From Mytilus galloprovincialis (Eukaryota > Mollusca > Bivalvia > Mytilida > Mytilidae), in assembly GCF_965363235.1 (NCBI RefSeq), contig NC_134845.1, forward strand, positions 11,842,101 to 11,906,100: DNA of 64,000 nt, read 5' to 3'. The notes under the pieces were generated by a model. It did not search any database. It had not been told where the DNA came from and was given only the letters and a program-made list of their open reading frames with translations. Positions 25,485-35,965 of the stretch are shown one piece after another. The position numbers and the translations under genes were made by a program. How positions within the stretch are numbered: position 1 is the first letter of the stretch; each line of letters starts with the position of its first letter.

Positions 25485-26055
25485 AGTAGTATACCGCTGT
25501 TCAAAACTCATAAATCGATGGACAAATAACAAAATAGGAGTAACAAACTAAAACTGAGGAAAACGCATTAAATATAAGAGAACAACGACACAACATTAAA
25601 ATGTAACACACACATACACACACACACACACACAGAAACGGACTAAACATTAGACAAATTCCTTTGAGAATAACAAATATAACATCAAAACCAAATACAT
25701 GAATTTGGGATAGATAAGTACCGTGACACGTCTTATAGTGATGTGAATTCGCACTCAAAAATAAGAGAAAACAAACGACACAACCGAAACACAACGTTAA
25801 ATGTAGCACACAGAGAAACGAACTATAATATAACAATGGCCATATTCCTGACTTGGTACAGGACATTTTTAAAGGAAAAACTGGTGGGTTGAACCTGGTT
25901 TTGTGGCATGCCAAACCTCCCTCTTTTATGGCCATGTGAAATATAACATTAAAATGACAACACAACATTACAGGCAACAATATAAATCAATAGGAGAACA
26001 CAATTGACAAAGAAACACACGAATAATAGCTAACAAAAGACAAGTTTAAAATGTT
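25485..26055 (+). repeat. Dispersed repeat family F, copy 2 (longest)
   Basis: Contains TTCAAAACTCATAAATCGAT, AGAACAACGACACAACATTA, a CA-dinucleotide stretch near 25610-25635, AAACCAAATACATGAATTTG, GTACCGTGACACGTCTTATA, and then CATATTCCTGACTTGGTACA and TGGGTTGAACCTGG. The minus-strand 159-codon frame (25501-25980), with its CVCVCV run, is only the CA repeat and flanks read backwards. Confidence 0.75.
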
Positions 26056-26059
26056 TTAA

Positions 26060-26225
26060 TACGCCAGAAGTGCATTTTGTCCACACAAGACTCACCAGTG
26101 ACGCCCAGATACAAAAGTTTAAAAGCCGAAACAAGTACAAAGTTGAACAGCATCGAGGACCAAAAGTTAAAAAAAAAGGCCGTGCCAAAAATAGCCAGGG
26201 TTTTCTGTTAGGGACCAGAACATCC
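26060..26225 (+). repeat. Dispersed repeat family A, copy 5
   Basis: TACGCCAGAAGTGCATTTTG, ACTCACCAGTGACGCCCAGA and AAGTACAAAGTTGAACAGCA match the family with several substitutions. It abuts family F copy 2 directly. Confidence 0.65.
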
Positions 26226-27950
26226 CTATTATTTAGAACAATTTATACTTTTGCAAACAGTAAATTTTATAAAATGTCTATATAAAAAACTGAAGTATTA
26301 GCTAATTACAGGAAACAACCAAAATACATTACATAACCCGACAAAATACAACACATCCAAATAAGTTTAAATCTCAACGTCAAGTGACGTCATATTAGAA
26401 ATTGTAAATGGACATCTACATATGACAGACTGCATTCTCATGAAGCTGCATTCAGTTAGATCTAATGATAATTATTAATCCATCAAATTCTGAAAACCAA
26501 GCTAGACCAAAAGTACGAAATTATATTAATAATATAAAATAATCTAACAATATATATATATCAGTATGTCACCCGCCATTCGGTTTGGGATGGCATATTA
26601 ATAGAGGAATAACATGAATGTCACGATGTTATCTGCTGTTTTAAATAGAATCATTATTTCTTGTTTTGATGTCTGCAATTTACCTTTATTTGATGATGCG
26701 ATGTTGGCCTATCTTACAATCTTGTCTTTACACTTGAAAGACAATAAGTACACAGAAGTTAATAAAGTTTTTGCACTTTTAAAGATATGACGTGTATGCT
26801 GACGTAAGTCTACGTACAACCATGACAGATTTTAACACCATAGTATTAAACATAACTTTCCATTAGGAATTATAGTTCAGGTATGTACAATATCATGTTG
26901 TCAGACAGGAAGCAATTTATTTTTGATATTTCAATGGCAGTCTAATAATCCAATAAACCACCAAAGCATGTACATACGAAGTCTAACTTAGCTGCATGTT
27001 CAAAATGGTTCTGTCATAAATCATCTATAAAGATAAGATATTGAAAAGCCTGAGCATGCAAAGCAAACTTGCCAATCATCAACCCATCAATCATTGAAAA
27101 AATATTTGAACATAAAAATTAAATCACGTTATATAGAGCTAGAGGGATACATTTGATTTAGCATACTATGATGAGTGAACACCACTGGTTTCTCCTAAGT
27201 ACACACAACCCTTTAATAGGATGTATCAGCCTGAATACAAAAATATAGTCATCTTTGTCAACACTGATTGTCATTCTCTTTCTCTGAAACATTCAATTGT
27301 ATAATTCACTTTTTAGTGCACTCATCTGTGCGGATTAAATATAATACTATAATTACGACGAGACTAATCAAGGTTACTAGCAAAATCTACAGAAATTGCT
27401 GGAACTCTAAAGTATCGACAATTGACTCGTCGACGGGAAGATTGTTTTCTGATATGCACAAACGTCACGTGAACTCACATTCGGTTCAATGACATTGTCA
27501 CAATTTGGAACAGGACACAACCGATTCAATGCAGATCAGACAACTTAACTGGTATTTAAAGATGGATCTAAGACCACGAAAACATTTTGCTTGTCAAATA
27601 CAACACCGCCACGTAGAATTGTTCAATTTACATGTGATTCATATAACTACAATTTTACAGATAGTAAATTAAAAGATGGTATGGATGTCGCATTAAGGTA
27701 TAATCTTCAAATATTTATGAATTTCAACCAGATTGTTTAATTAATAGCATATGTCAGTAAAATACATCCGATACCAAATTACAACGATGTGAGAAAAAGT
27801 TGAAATCCCGCTTATGGTTGTGTTTACTTGAATACTTAATTTGGTTTGGCGTTTGGCATTGACGCTTGAATTAAACTCAGCAAAGATATCAGGATTCTAA
27901 TGCAACAACGTTTGTAACGTTCATTTTGATTGGATAACGTCACTTTCTTA
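26226..27950. other. Intergenic, no gene seen
   Basis: AT-rich with no supported coding frame; the 74-codon frame at 27268-27492 has no motif. Confidence 0.5.
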
Positions 27951-27952
27951 CA

Positions 27953-27975
27953 TGGCATCAATTGACAATTGATGC
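27953..27975. repeat. Short palindrome
   Basis: GCATCAATTG, A, CAATTGATGC: a perfect 10 bp inverted repeat around one base. It reuses the GGCATCAATT motif of the foldback element 100 bp downstream. Confidence 0.8.
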
Positions 27976-28051
27976 TATGGGACGTACGCGCAAGCGCAGA
28001 CGGCATATGACAGATTTTAAATACAAGTTTTAACGTTGTTTTCTGTCAGTT

Positions 28052-28233
28052 TCATTAGAATGGAGATAAAAATATTGTATTTTAAGCTCCGACGGCATCA
28101 ATTTGGGATTTGATGGTCGCAAATACCCGTTTACTGTCTCCGCTAACGCGTCGCCAGTAAACTTAATTTGCGACTATCAAATCCCCAATTGATGCCGTCG
28201 GAGCTTAAAATGCAATACAGTTATCTCCTAATT
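28052..28233. mobile_element. Foldback MITE
   Basis: Long arms: GGAGATAA, TATTGTATTTTAAGCTCCGA, CGGCATCAATTTGGGATTTG and CGCAAAT are mirrored by ATTTGCG, CAAATCCCCAATTGATGCCG, TCGGAGCTTAAAATGCAATA and TTATCTCC. Each arm is about 80 bp around a short GC-rich centre with CTAACGCGTCGCC. No coding capacity. Confidence 0.85.
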
Positions 28234-28412
28234 CAGATGTTGTACGCAAGGCACGCCTTTCGTCTGCTAAAGCGTCATCAAAGACGTTCGAATTAATAAT
28301 GTTTAAAAAGTCAATTAAATAAGTAAATAAAGCTTACTATGCTGTATGGGTTTAGCACATTGTTAAAGGTCGTACGGTGGAATATGGTTGTTATCTTCTA
28401 CGTTAGTTTGTC
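28234..28412. repeat. Family A fragment (+) next to family B fragment (-)
   Basis: 28235-28320 has CACGCCTTTCGTCTGCTAAA and CAAAGACGTTCGAA, a diverged A core. 28335-28412, read on the minus strand, has CCACCGTACGACCTTTAAC and AAACCCATACAGC, a diverged B segment. Confidence 0.55.
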
Positions 28413-30575
28413 TACTTTTTAGTGTTTAATTATAAAGGTAAAAACTGTTCCAGTCTACAGAACAAATATTTTGTTTTTGGTGTTTTTTTAACAATATTCA
28501 CCTGGTCTGTGCTTTAGCTGGTTGTATTCACTGTAAATGTTATATCATTAATAATTATAACTAATTTGCTCGTTGGATATGTATTCTTATTTTACTCACC
28601 ACAAATATTTTATCAAGTGTAAAGTACATATAGATCAAACTTCTTTACTCCCACTTCATGTCGATAAAATATTATCTAACGTAGGTTCCATGATCAGATT
28701 ATATATGTATTTAAAGAAATGGTCATGTTTTTTTATTCTTGTCGTGGGATCGAAAATTTGATTATATATTTGGAAAAATAATTATTTAACGTTGCCAAGT
28801 CTTCTAGAATAGATACCGGATGAATTATTAACAAGAGTGGTTTAGAAAAACAGATGACTGCGTCAAGTAATGAGTCTCTCTAGTTTGAATCTCTCTTTGG
28901 CTAATTGCTCTACTGATGTAAGATACAGTTAAGAACTATGTTATATTTAAAGATAATGATTGCCCAACGTTCTTTTTATTGGTGTTTTATACTTATGGGT
29001 TTTCGTACTGCTTATATTTACAAAAAAGAGATCGGGCGTGATAATTTGTACCAATTTTTGTTATTAGTGTAGATTTGTATATGCATTCAAAGCAATTGCT
29101 TGTAATTCATTGTAAAAGTTATCAGTTATAACATTGACATCAAGGGTTTAAAAAATGGCCTGTTGATGACTACTGTGAAATAGACAAATAAAGCAATCTA
29201 TATTGTGTTTTTTTTTTATCAGATTTGCAACCCATGATAGCGGGAAGTGTTTGAAAAGCTAAAGGAAACACAACTCGAAACGGTGCATTTTCTTCTATGA
29301 AATTGTGCTAGTCCACTCGGCACGACTGGTATACAGTTATGATCGTCAAGCATCGTTAGCATGGTACCTTCGATGTATAAAAATATTATTGAAAGACATT
29401 AGTTATTCCCCAATCTGAAACTTAATTTGACTTAACATGTGCCTTCCGTTTCTCTTTCTTAGTATTTATTAGAAAATAATTTTATAGACGCCGTGGATAG
29501 TTTTGAAATGTGTTTAAAATGTGGTCTACATCAATTTACACGTATATATTTCCATTTTATATGCTGCACAATTGTACGATATATGTGAATATGAACATGT
29601 ACGCAAGTTTCGTCTCTTTAATACTGCAAACATACACAAATCTGGAAAAAGAAGAAAGGGTGCCACCAAAATGCCAGACGGTAAAACAAAAGTTAACCAC
29701 ACAAACAACATCTGACTTCTCTGAAACAGAGAGACATACTTACTAGGAAGACATCTATTGGAAAATTTACCATGCATATTCAAAACGAACACAAAACAAC
29801 AATCAATGCAATGCGTAAGTAGATCAGGATGAAGGGTATGCGAAAACTAAAAAAATACTCATTACAAGATAGAGAAGAAAGCATGACTTTGTCTAGCCAA
29901 ATATCTGGTATTCTTGAAGAATAATCAGTACAACTAATGATCATAGTACTTAATTGTTGTTCATCAAAAAAGGGAGAACATTTTTTTTATAGTTTTACTT
30001 AGTTGTCTTGATAATTTTAAATCCTTGTAAGTTTAATCTTCTTTGTCATGATATAATTAACAACAGCGAGCCCTATTATGATTCTCATCTGGTGTTAACT
30101 GTCTACAGTTATTTAAGTATTTGTCTTAATGAATCCTAAATACATTACTTTATCACGGAAGTGTCAGCAGAATTCATTGACAGACTTTAAATTTTATCAC
30201 ATTTAAGAATCAAATTAAAAACTTGTTTATTCTTTAACTTTTGTTGTAAGATCGAAATACGAATAATGTCCTTGAACGAGTTAAATAGCTTGGGATTACA
30301 TAAAGTATACAACAAAATGGCATTTCTATTAATTTTTTTTATGTTTTTCGTGTTTTTGTATTTGATTCGTTTATTTGGTGTTTTATCTGTCTAAAAATTT
30401 TAAAGTAGACTTGATAATGGTTTTTTTTTTTTTATATAAAATTTTGTTATATCTGTTTTCATTTTAAAAGAAGATATATATCAAAAAGATTTCAAACTTG
30501 TTAACTGTTGCAGTTTTTAAACGTAATCCATGCAATATATCCTTTAATATAGCACAATATAATTACATTAGATGT
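28413..30575. other. Intergenic, no gene accepted
   Basis: Several overlapping frames at 29510-29792 on both strands have no recognised domain. T-rich runs near 29205 and 30420. Nothing else supported. Confidence 0.45.
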
Positions 30576-30579
30576 ATGT

Positions 30580-30948
30580 TTCATTATAATATTTTATTCT
30601 GATTGGCTAACTACACATCACGTGTTATTCCGTAAGCAGTTTCATTGCTCAATACAACTTTTCATTCATGATAACACGTGCTCCAACAATAAAGTGCACA
30701 GGTGAATTAAATAATAAAATATATAAAATTTGTGTTTTCATGATCATAGCTAAAAAATGTAATTATAAGTATTGAATGCTTCTTTTTGTAACTTTATAGG
30801 GTTGTAAAAGCGTTGACCGTGCGTACATTTTTAGAATGAAGCGCTTCCGCGCTTCATACAAAATGTACTTCGGTCAACGCTTTTACACCCTAATAAATTT
30901 ACAAAAAGAAGCATTCAATTCTTAAATAAAACTATTATAATAACACCT
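30580..30948. mobile_element. Foldback element abutting D2
   Basis: An inner hairpin at 30762-30925 has arms AATGCTTCTTTTTGTAA, GGGTTGTAAAAGCGTTGACC and GTACATTTT, mirrored by AAAATGTAC, GGTCAACGCTTTTACACCCT and TTACAAAAAGAAGCATT. The turn is GAAGCGCTTCCGCGCTTC. Looser outer ends (TTATAATATTTTATT and its inverse near 30930) and a CACGTGTTAT/ATAACACGTG pair suggest the element extends to about 30580-30948. Non-coding. Confidence 0.7.
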
Positions 30949-31360
30949 TTAAGTTGCGACAGTAATACCGCAGTCCCACTAGGCCACGATCGCACTACGA
31001 TCTGTGAAAAAAAAATGCAAATTTTGAAGACCGTGGTACGATCGTGTAGATCGCAATAAGGTCGTATCACGGTCGTGGTGAGGTCTTCAAGATCGTGATA
31101 AGCATGGCCAACTTTGAACATGTTCAAAACAATCGTGGTGCGGTCGTGGCGAAATCAGGTCGTGGTAGAAGCGTAGTGAGAGCGCACTAAGATCGTAGTA
31201 AGATTTCAAAGGTCGCTGTACGATCGTAGCGAGAGCGTATCGAAAGCGTGATTCTATTCGGAGAGACTACGCTACCATCTCACTGCGACGTTATTACAAC
31301 CTCACTACACAGCCAATTTTGCATAGGTACTATGTCTGTACCAAAAATCTGTAGTACTGT

Positions 31361-32720
31361 AATAAAATTGAGAAAGGAAATGGTGAATATGTCAAAGCGA
31401 CAACCACCCGACCATAGAGCAAACAACAGCCGAAGGCAACCAATGGGTCTTCAATGTAGCGAGAATTCCCGAACCCGTAGGTGTCCTTCAGCTGGCCCCT
31501 AAAATATGTATAATAGTACAGTGATAATGGACGTCATACTAAACTCCGAATTATACACAAGAAACTAAAATTTAAAATCATACAAGACTAACAAAGGCCA
31601 GAGGCTCCTGACTTGGGACAGGCGCAAAATTGCGGCGGGGTTAAACATGTTTATGAGATCTCAACCCTCCCCCTATACCTCTAGCCAATGTAGAAAAGTA
31701 AAAGAATAACAATACGCACATTAAAATTCAGTTCAAGAGAAGTCCGAGTCTGATGTCAAAAGATGTAACAAAAGAAAATAAATAAAATGACAATAATACA
31801 TAAATAACAACAGACTACTAGCAGTTAACTGACATGCCAGTTCCAGACCTCAATTAAACTGATTGAAAGATTATGTCTTCATCATATGAATATCAGGTAC
31901 AATCCCTCCCGTTAGGGGTTTAGTATCATACTATCATAAAATATATGAGAAGAACATAACCCGTGTCATGCCAACAACTGTTTTTTTAGAAATAAATGTG
32001 TTTAGTTCCGATGCAAAGACCCTATCAGTGAATCAATGTTAAAGCCAAAATATGCAATCTTTAATGACCTGACAACAGTATCGTAACTATATCCCCTTTT
32101 AATAAGTCTATTTAAAGGTTTTGTTAGTTTCTGAGGAGAATACTGACATTTTTGTGCTTTATAAAGAATATTTCCATAAAATTTTGGATGTGAAATACCT
32201 GAACGTATAAGATGTCTGCATGTTGAGTTATATTTACGAATTATTTCCTTATACCGGTGATAAAATTTAGTAAATGTTTTGACCAGTTTGTGATATCGAA
32301 AACCCTGGTGTAATAATTTTTCAGTAATACATAAATTTCTCTCGCTAAAATCTAATACATTGTTACATACACGAGCGAATCGTACAAGTTGAGATATATA
32401 AACACCATAAGATGGTGACAAGGGAACGTCACCATCTAAAAATGGATAATTAACAATAGGAAATGAAAAATCATCTCTTTTATCATAAAGTTTTGTATTA
32501 AGCTTCCCGTTTATGATATAGATATCAAGATCGAGGAAAGGGCAGTGGTCATTGTTATCATTAGCTTTATTTAAAGTAAGTTCTACAGGAAAAATTTCTT
32601 TAGTATACATACTGAAGTCGTCATTATTTAGAGCCAATATATCATCCAAATATCTAAAAGTATTGTTAAATTTTTGTATCAAATGTTGTTTTGATGGGTC
32701 TTTGCTAAATCTAGTTTTCA
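31361..32720 (-). mobile_element. 5'-truncated retroelement (family C tail plus partial RT)
   Basis: Inserted in the left arm of element E. On the minus strand it runs from a partial reverse-transcriptase frame at its 5' end (32721-32002), through a 630 bp 3' untranslated tail, to a 3' terminus ending TTCTCAATTTTAT without poly(A). The same tail and the same terminus recur at 60758-61386 and 49481-49735, each shortened from the 5' side, as expected for target-primed retroposition. The tail holds the GGCTCCTGACTTGGGACAGG core shared with family B. Class: Penelope-like or a related non-LTR type; uncertain. Confidence 0.75.
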
Positions 32721-32721
32721 T
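32002..32721 (-). pseudogene. Partial reverse transcriptase (from the YLDD motif onward)
   Basis: 239 codons beginning exactly at the element/E junction, so the Met is fortuitous and the upstream RT motifs are missing. FRYLDDILALNN (YLDD at residues 24-27) is the catalytic block. It is followed by CPFLDLDIYI (60-69) and LYDKRDDFSFPIVNYPF, then YGVYISQLVRFARVC, and a basic C-terminal region. This order is familiar from invertebrate retroelement proteins with Y-x-DD followed by a P-F-L-D block, as in Penelope-like elements. There is no endonuclease in the fragment. It cannot be active because the first half of RT is absent. Confidence 0.75.
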
Positions 32722-32823
32722 ATTCAGTACTATTTTGTTACTCTAAAAGTATTGTAATATTTAGGTACCTGTATTTTACAGTACTTAATTTGTACTTGAA
32801 AATTTAAGTACTACATATTTTTG

Positions 32824-34263
32824 GTTAAGCCCCAGTCCCACTAGACCACGATCGCACCACGCTCAACGCGATCTAAAATAAATTTAGATCGTGGTGAGGT
32901 CACGGTATGAGCGGCATGAAAATGTAAATTTTCGTTGCTTTCACGATGCTTCTACGTCCTCTCTACGCTTCTACAAAGATCCCACTACGATTATACCACG
33001 TTCTCACCGCGCTTATTCTGCGACCTCACTACGCTTATCAAGATCTTTCTACGCTCTTCATGTTCAAACTACGACCATACCACGAGTTATCCGATTGCAA
33101 CACGATCTTACTGCGATTATTGCACGTTCTTATTACGATTATACTACGTTCATAGCGCGATCTTACTACGTTCTCAGCAATAACGTCAACATCGTATTCC
33201 ATATCAATACAGTTCAATTCCTCTCTATTTCTGATTAAATCGTAGATTTCTCGGAAACAATACAGTCATGTCACCAAAATCTACCAGAACACGTGGGCAT
33301 GGTGGTAGGAGTTGATGTAGAGGCAGAGGGAGCAAAGTAACGAATCCTGATCAAGCAGAGATGTCGGACCGACCAATCCAACCTAAATTACAACCTATTG
33401 CTGGTCCATGAAGCTCAATGACGATATTTTAGTGAACGATAGCAGAGATGACATAGATGTATCAATATATATAGGAAGATGTGGTATGAGTGCCAATGAG
33501 ACAACTCTCCATCCAAGTAACAATTTATAAAAGTAAACCATTATAGGCCAAGGTACGGCCTTCAACACGGAGCCTTGGCTCACATCAATCAGCACGTTAT
33601 AAAGGACCCAAAATATTACTAGTGTTAAACCATTTAAACGGGAAAACCAACGGTCTAATCTATATAAAAACGAGAAACAAGGTTGAGCCGTTAGAGCAAA
33701 TGGATAATTACATTCAAACAAACAAAATCTAGGGAGCTTTTTTTATATATTTTATGTGAAAACGACAATGAGAATGATGGTCGTGTGTGAACGTAGTCAG
33801 GTCGTAAGAAGAGCGTGATGAGGACGGCAAGGGCGTGCTAGAATCGTACCATGGTCGTGAACAGCGTGGTATAGTCGTAGTGGAAGCGTAGTTGGGTCGC
33901 AGTGAGAACGTGATGGTCGTAGTGAGGTCGTGATAACGTCGATGTGCGATCGTAGCGCAGTCTCTCCGAATAGAATCACGCTTTCGCTACGCTCTCGCTG
34001 CGATTGTACAGCGACCTTTGCGATCTTACTACGATCTTAGTGCGCTCTCACTACGCTTCTACTACGACCTGATTTCGCCACGACCGCACCACGATTGTTT
34101 TGAACATGTTCAAAGTTGGCCACGCTCTTCGCGATCTTGAAGACCTCACCACGACCGTGATACGACCTTACTGCGATCTACACGATCGCACTACGATCAT
34201 CAAAATTTGCTTTTTTTTCACAGATCGTAGTGCGATCGTGGCCTAGTGGGACTAGGGTATTAC
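32824..34263 (+). mobile_element. Element D1: uninterrupted 1.44 kb copy of family D
   Basis: TIRs align without gaps over 38 bp: left GTTAAGCCCCAGTCCCACTA then GACCACGATCGCACCACG; right (minus) GTAATACCCTAGTCCCACTA then GGCCACGATCGCACTACG. Subterminal zones are arrays of 11 bp modules such as CGTAGTGAGGT on the right and their inverse on the left. The centre holds a family B-like block (33475-33700) and a short open stretch from an ATG at 33268 encoding MSPKSTRTR, then Gly/Arg-rich residues before a stop. It lies inside E, which lies inside D2. Non-autonomous DNA transposon; superfamily unknown. Confidence 0.85.
33475..33700 (+). repeat. Family B-like block inside D1
   Basis: GGAAGATGTGGTATGAGTGC, GCCAATGAGACAACTCTCCA, ACGGCCTTCAACACGGAGCC and AAACCAACGGTCTAATCTAT. 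The equivalent block occurs inverted in D2 at 34735-34965, so it travelled as part of family D. Confidence 0.8.
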
Positions 34264-34734
34264 AACGTTACATTTTAAGCATTTTGATAGTATGTCTTAA
34301 TATTATGATTTTAAAACATGGAATATTGTGATCGCTTTTGGAATAATTTCTGTACCAAAATTTTAAGTACAAATCAAGTACTGTAAAATACAGGTACATA
34401 AATAGTACAATAATTTTATAGTAAAGAAATAGTACTAAATATCAAAAGTAAATTTTCAGTACTACAGATTTTAAGTACAAAAATAGTACCTATGCGAAAT
34501 TGGCTGTGTACGACCATCACGTTCTCACCGCGAGCAAACTACGCTTTCACTACGACTATACCACGCTGTTCACGACCATAGTACGATTCTAGCACGCTCT
34601 TGCAGTCCTCATCCCGCTCTTTTTACGACCTGACTATGTTCATACTACGACCTTGATTCTAATTGTCATTTTCATATAAAATATATTAAATCTCTCTAGT
34701 TTTTGTTTGTCTTTGTCCATTTTCTCTAACGGCT

Positions 34735-34965
34735 TAACCATGCTTCTCGTTTTTATATAGATTAAACCATTGGTTTTCCCGTTTGGATCGTTTTACACTA
34801 GTAATTTTGTGGGCCCTTATTAGCTTGATGTTCGGTGTGAGCCAAGGCTCCGTATTGAAGGCCGTACCTTGGCCTATAATGGTTTACTTTTATAAATTGT
34901 TACTTGGATGGAGAGCTGTCTCATTGGTATTCATACCACAACTTCCTATATCTATTGACACATCT
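34735..34965 (-). repeat. Family B-like block inside D2
   Basis: Inverse of the block in D1, with GAGCCTTGGCTCACACC variants. Its presence at the same internal place in both D copies shows it predates the split of these copies. Confidence 0.8.
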
Positions 34966-35704
34966 GTGTCATCTCTCCTACCGTTCTATAAAATATCGTC
35001 ATTTGCGCTTTATGTACCAGCAATAGGTTGTAATTTAGGTTGAATTGGTCGGTTCGACATCTCTGCTTGATCAGGATTCGTTTCTATCAGAGCTCCCTCT
35101 GCCTCTTCATCTACCCCTACCACCACGCGCACGTGTTCTAGTAGATTTTGGTGGCATGACTGTATTGTTTCCGAGAAATCTACGTATAAATCAGAAATAA
35201 AAGGAATGGAACTATATTGATATTGAACACGATGTTCAAGTTATTGCTGAGAACGTAGTAAGATCGCGGTATGGACGTAGTATAATCGTGGTAAGGACGT
35301 GCTATAATCGCAGAAGAAGCGTGGTAAGATCGTGTATCAATCGAATAACTCGTGGTATGGTCGTAGTGAGAACGTGATGAGCGTAGAAAGATCTTGATAA
35401 ACGTAGTGGGGTCTCAGAATAAGCGCGGTGAGAACGTGGTATAATCGTAGCGGGATCGTTGTAGAAGCGTAATGAGGACGTAGTAGCATCGTGAAAGCAA
35501 CGAAAATTTACATTTTCATGTCGCTCATACCGCGACCTTACCACGATCTGAATTTATTTTAGATCGCGGTGAGCGTGGTTCGATCGTGGTGTAGTGGGAC
35601 TGGAGCTTAAACGCAAGCAACATAGCTATAAAATACCCTAGAGTTTTCATGAAAATACAGTAGTGTTCGGGATTAGGTTTAAACGGAGTCTGTATGTATA
35701 AAAA

Positions 35705-35965
35705 AAAAGTTTGCCAATGAGACAACTCTCCACATGAAAAAAAACTAATAACGATAGGTCACCGTAAGGCCTTCAACAATGAACAAGGCCCATACAGCAT
35801 AGTTAGCTATAAAAGGCCCCGAAATAACAATGTAAAACAATTCAAACGAGGAAACTAACGGCCTATTGTATGTACAAAAAATGAACGAAAAACAAATAAG
35901 TTACACATAAACAAACGACTACCACTGAATTACAAGCTTCTGACCTGGGACAGGCACATGTCTTG
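35705..35965 (+). repeat. Family B copy
   Basis: TTGCCAATGAGACAACTCTC, GGTCACCGTAAGGCCTTCAA, AAAAGGCCCCGAAATAACAA and TGACCTGGGACAGGCACATG. It lacks the first 15 bp and stops in the shared core. Confidence 0.8.

Larger units (their letters stand above)
31308..34508. mobile_element. Element E: about 400 bp TA-target MITE, expanded by two insertions
   Basis: Both ends begin CACAGCCAATTT, read inward, then GCATAGGTACTAT. Flanks are TA (31306-31307) and TA (34509-34510), while D1 has a single TA at the matching place (33920-33921). The inverted arms run about 150 bp and share GTACCTGTATTTTACAGTAC. E's own DNA is roughly 31308-31360, 32720-32823 and 34264-34508. TA duplication and TIRs fit the Tc1/mariner group. 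It is non-coding, with many GTAC-centred motifs. Confidence 0.8.
30962..35612 (-). mobile_element. Element D2: TIR element split by insertion E
   Basis: The outer ends are inverted: GTAATACCGCAGTCCCACTA on the left, and GTTTAAGCTCCAGTCCCACT when the right end is read on the minus strand. Both then run into CCACGATCG. The left part (30962-31305) and the right part (34511-35612) together match the uninterrupted copy D1 end to end in inverse orientation. The interior is dominated by 11 bp modules of the type CGTRGTGAGAT and contains a family B-like block. No transposase is present. Open frames across it in several frames come from the modular repeat. Target duplication not resolved. Confidence 0.85.

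Noticed and set aside
25501-25980. 159-codon minus frame with a CVCVCV run
   Set aside because: Reads a CA dinucleotide repeat inside family F backwards.
29510-29792. Three overlapping frames of 64-88 codons
   Set aside because: Mutually overlapping, no domain, no splice pattern or second copy.
31248-31502. 84-codon plus frame, and the similar frames at 49449-49685 and 60732-60923
   Set aside because: All three are the antisense of the family C tail and start at its common end.
32891-33238. Overlapping open frames in all three plus frames (Arg/Ser/Tyr-rich) and similar minus frames at 35302-35544
   Set aside because: They follow from the 11 bp modules of family D, which lack stop codons in every frame and every third unit restore phase; no domain is present.
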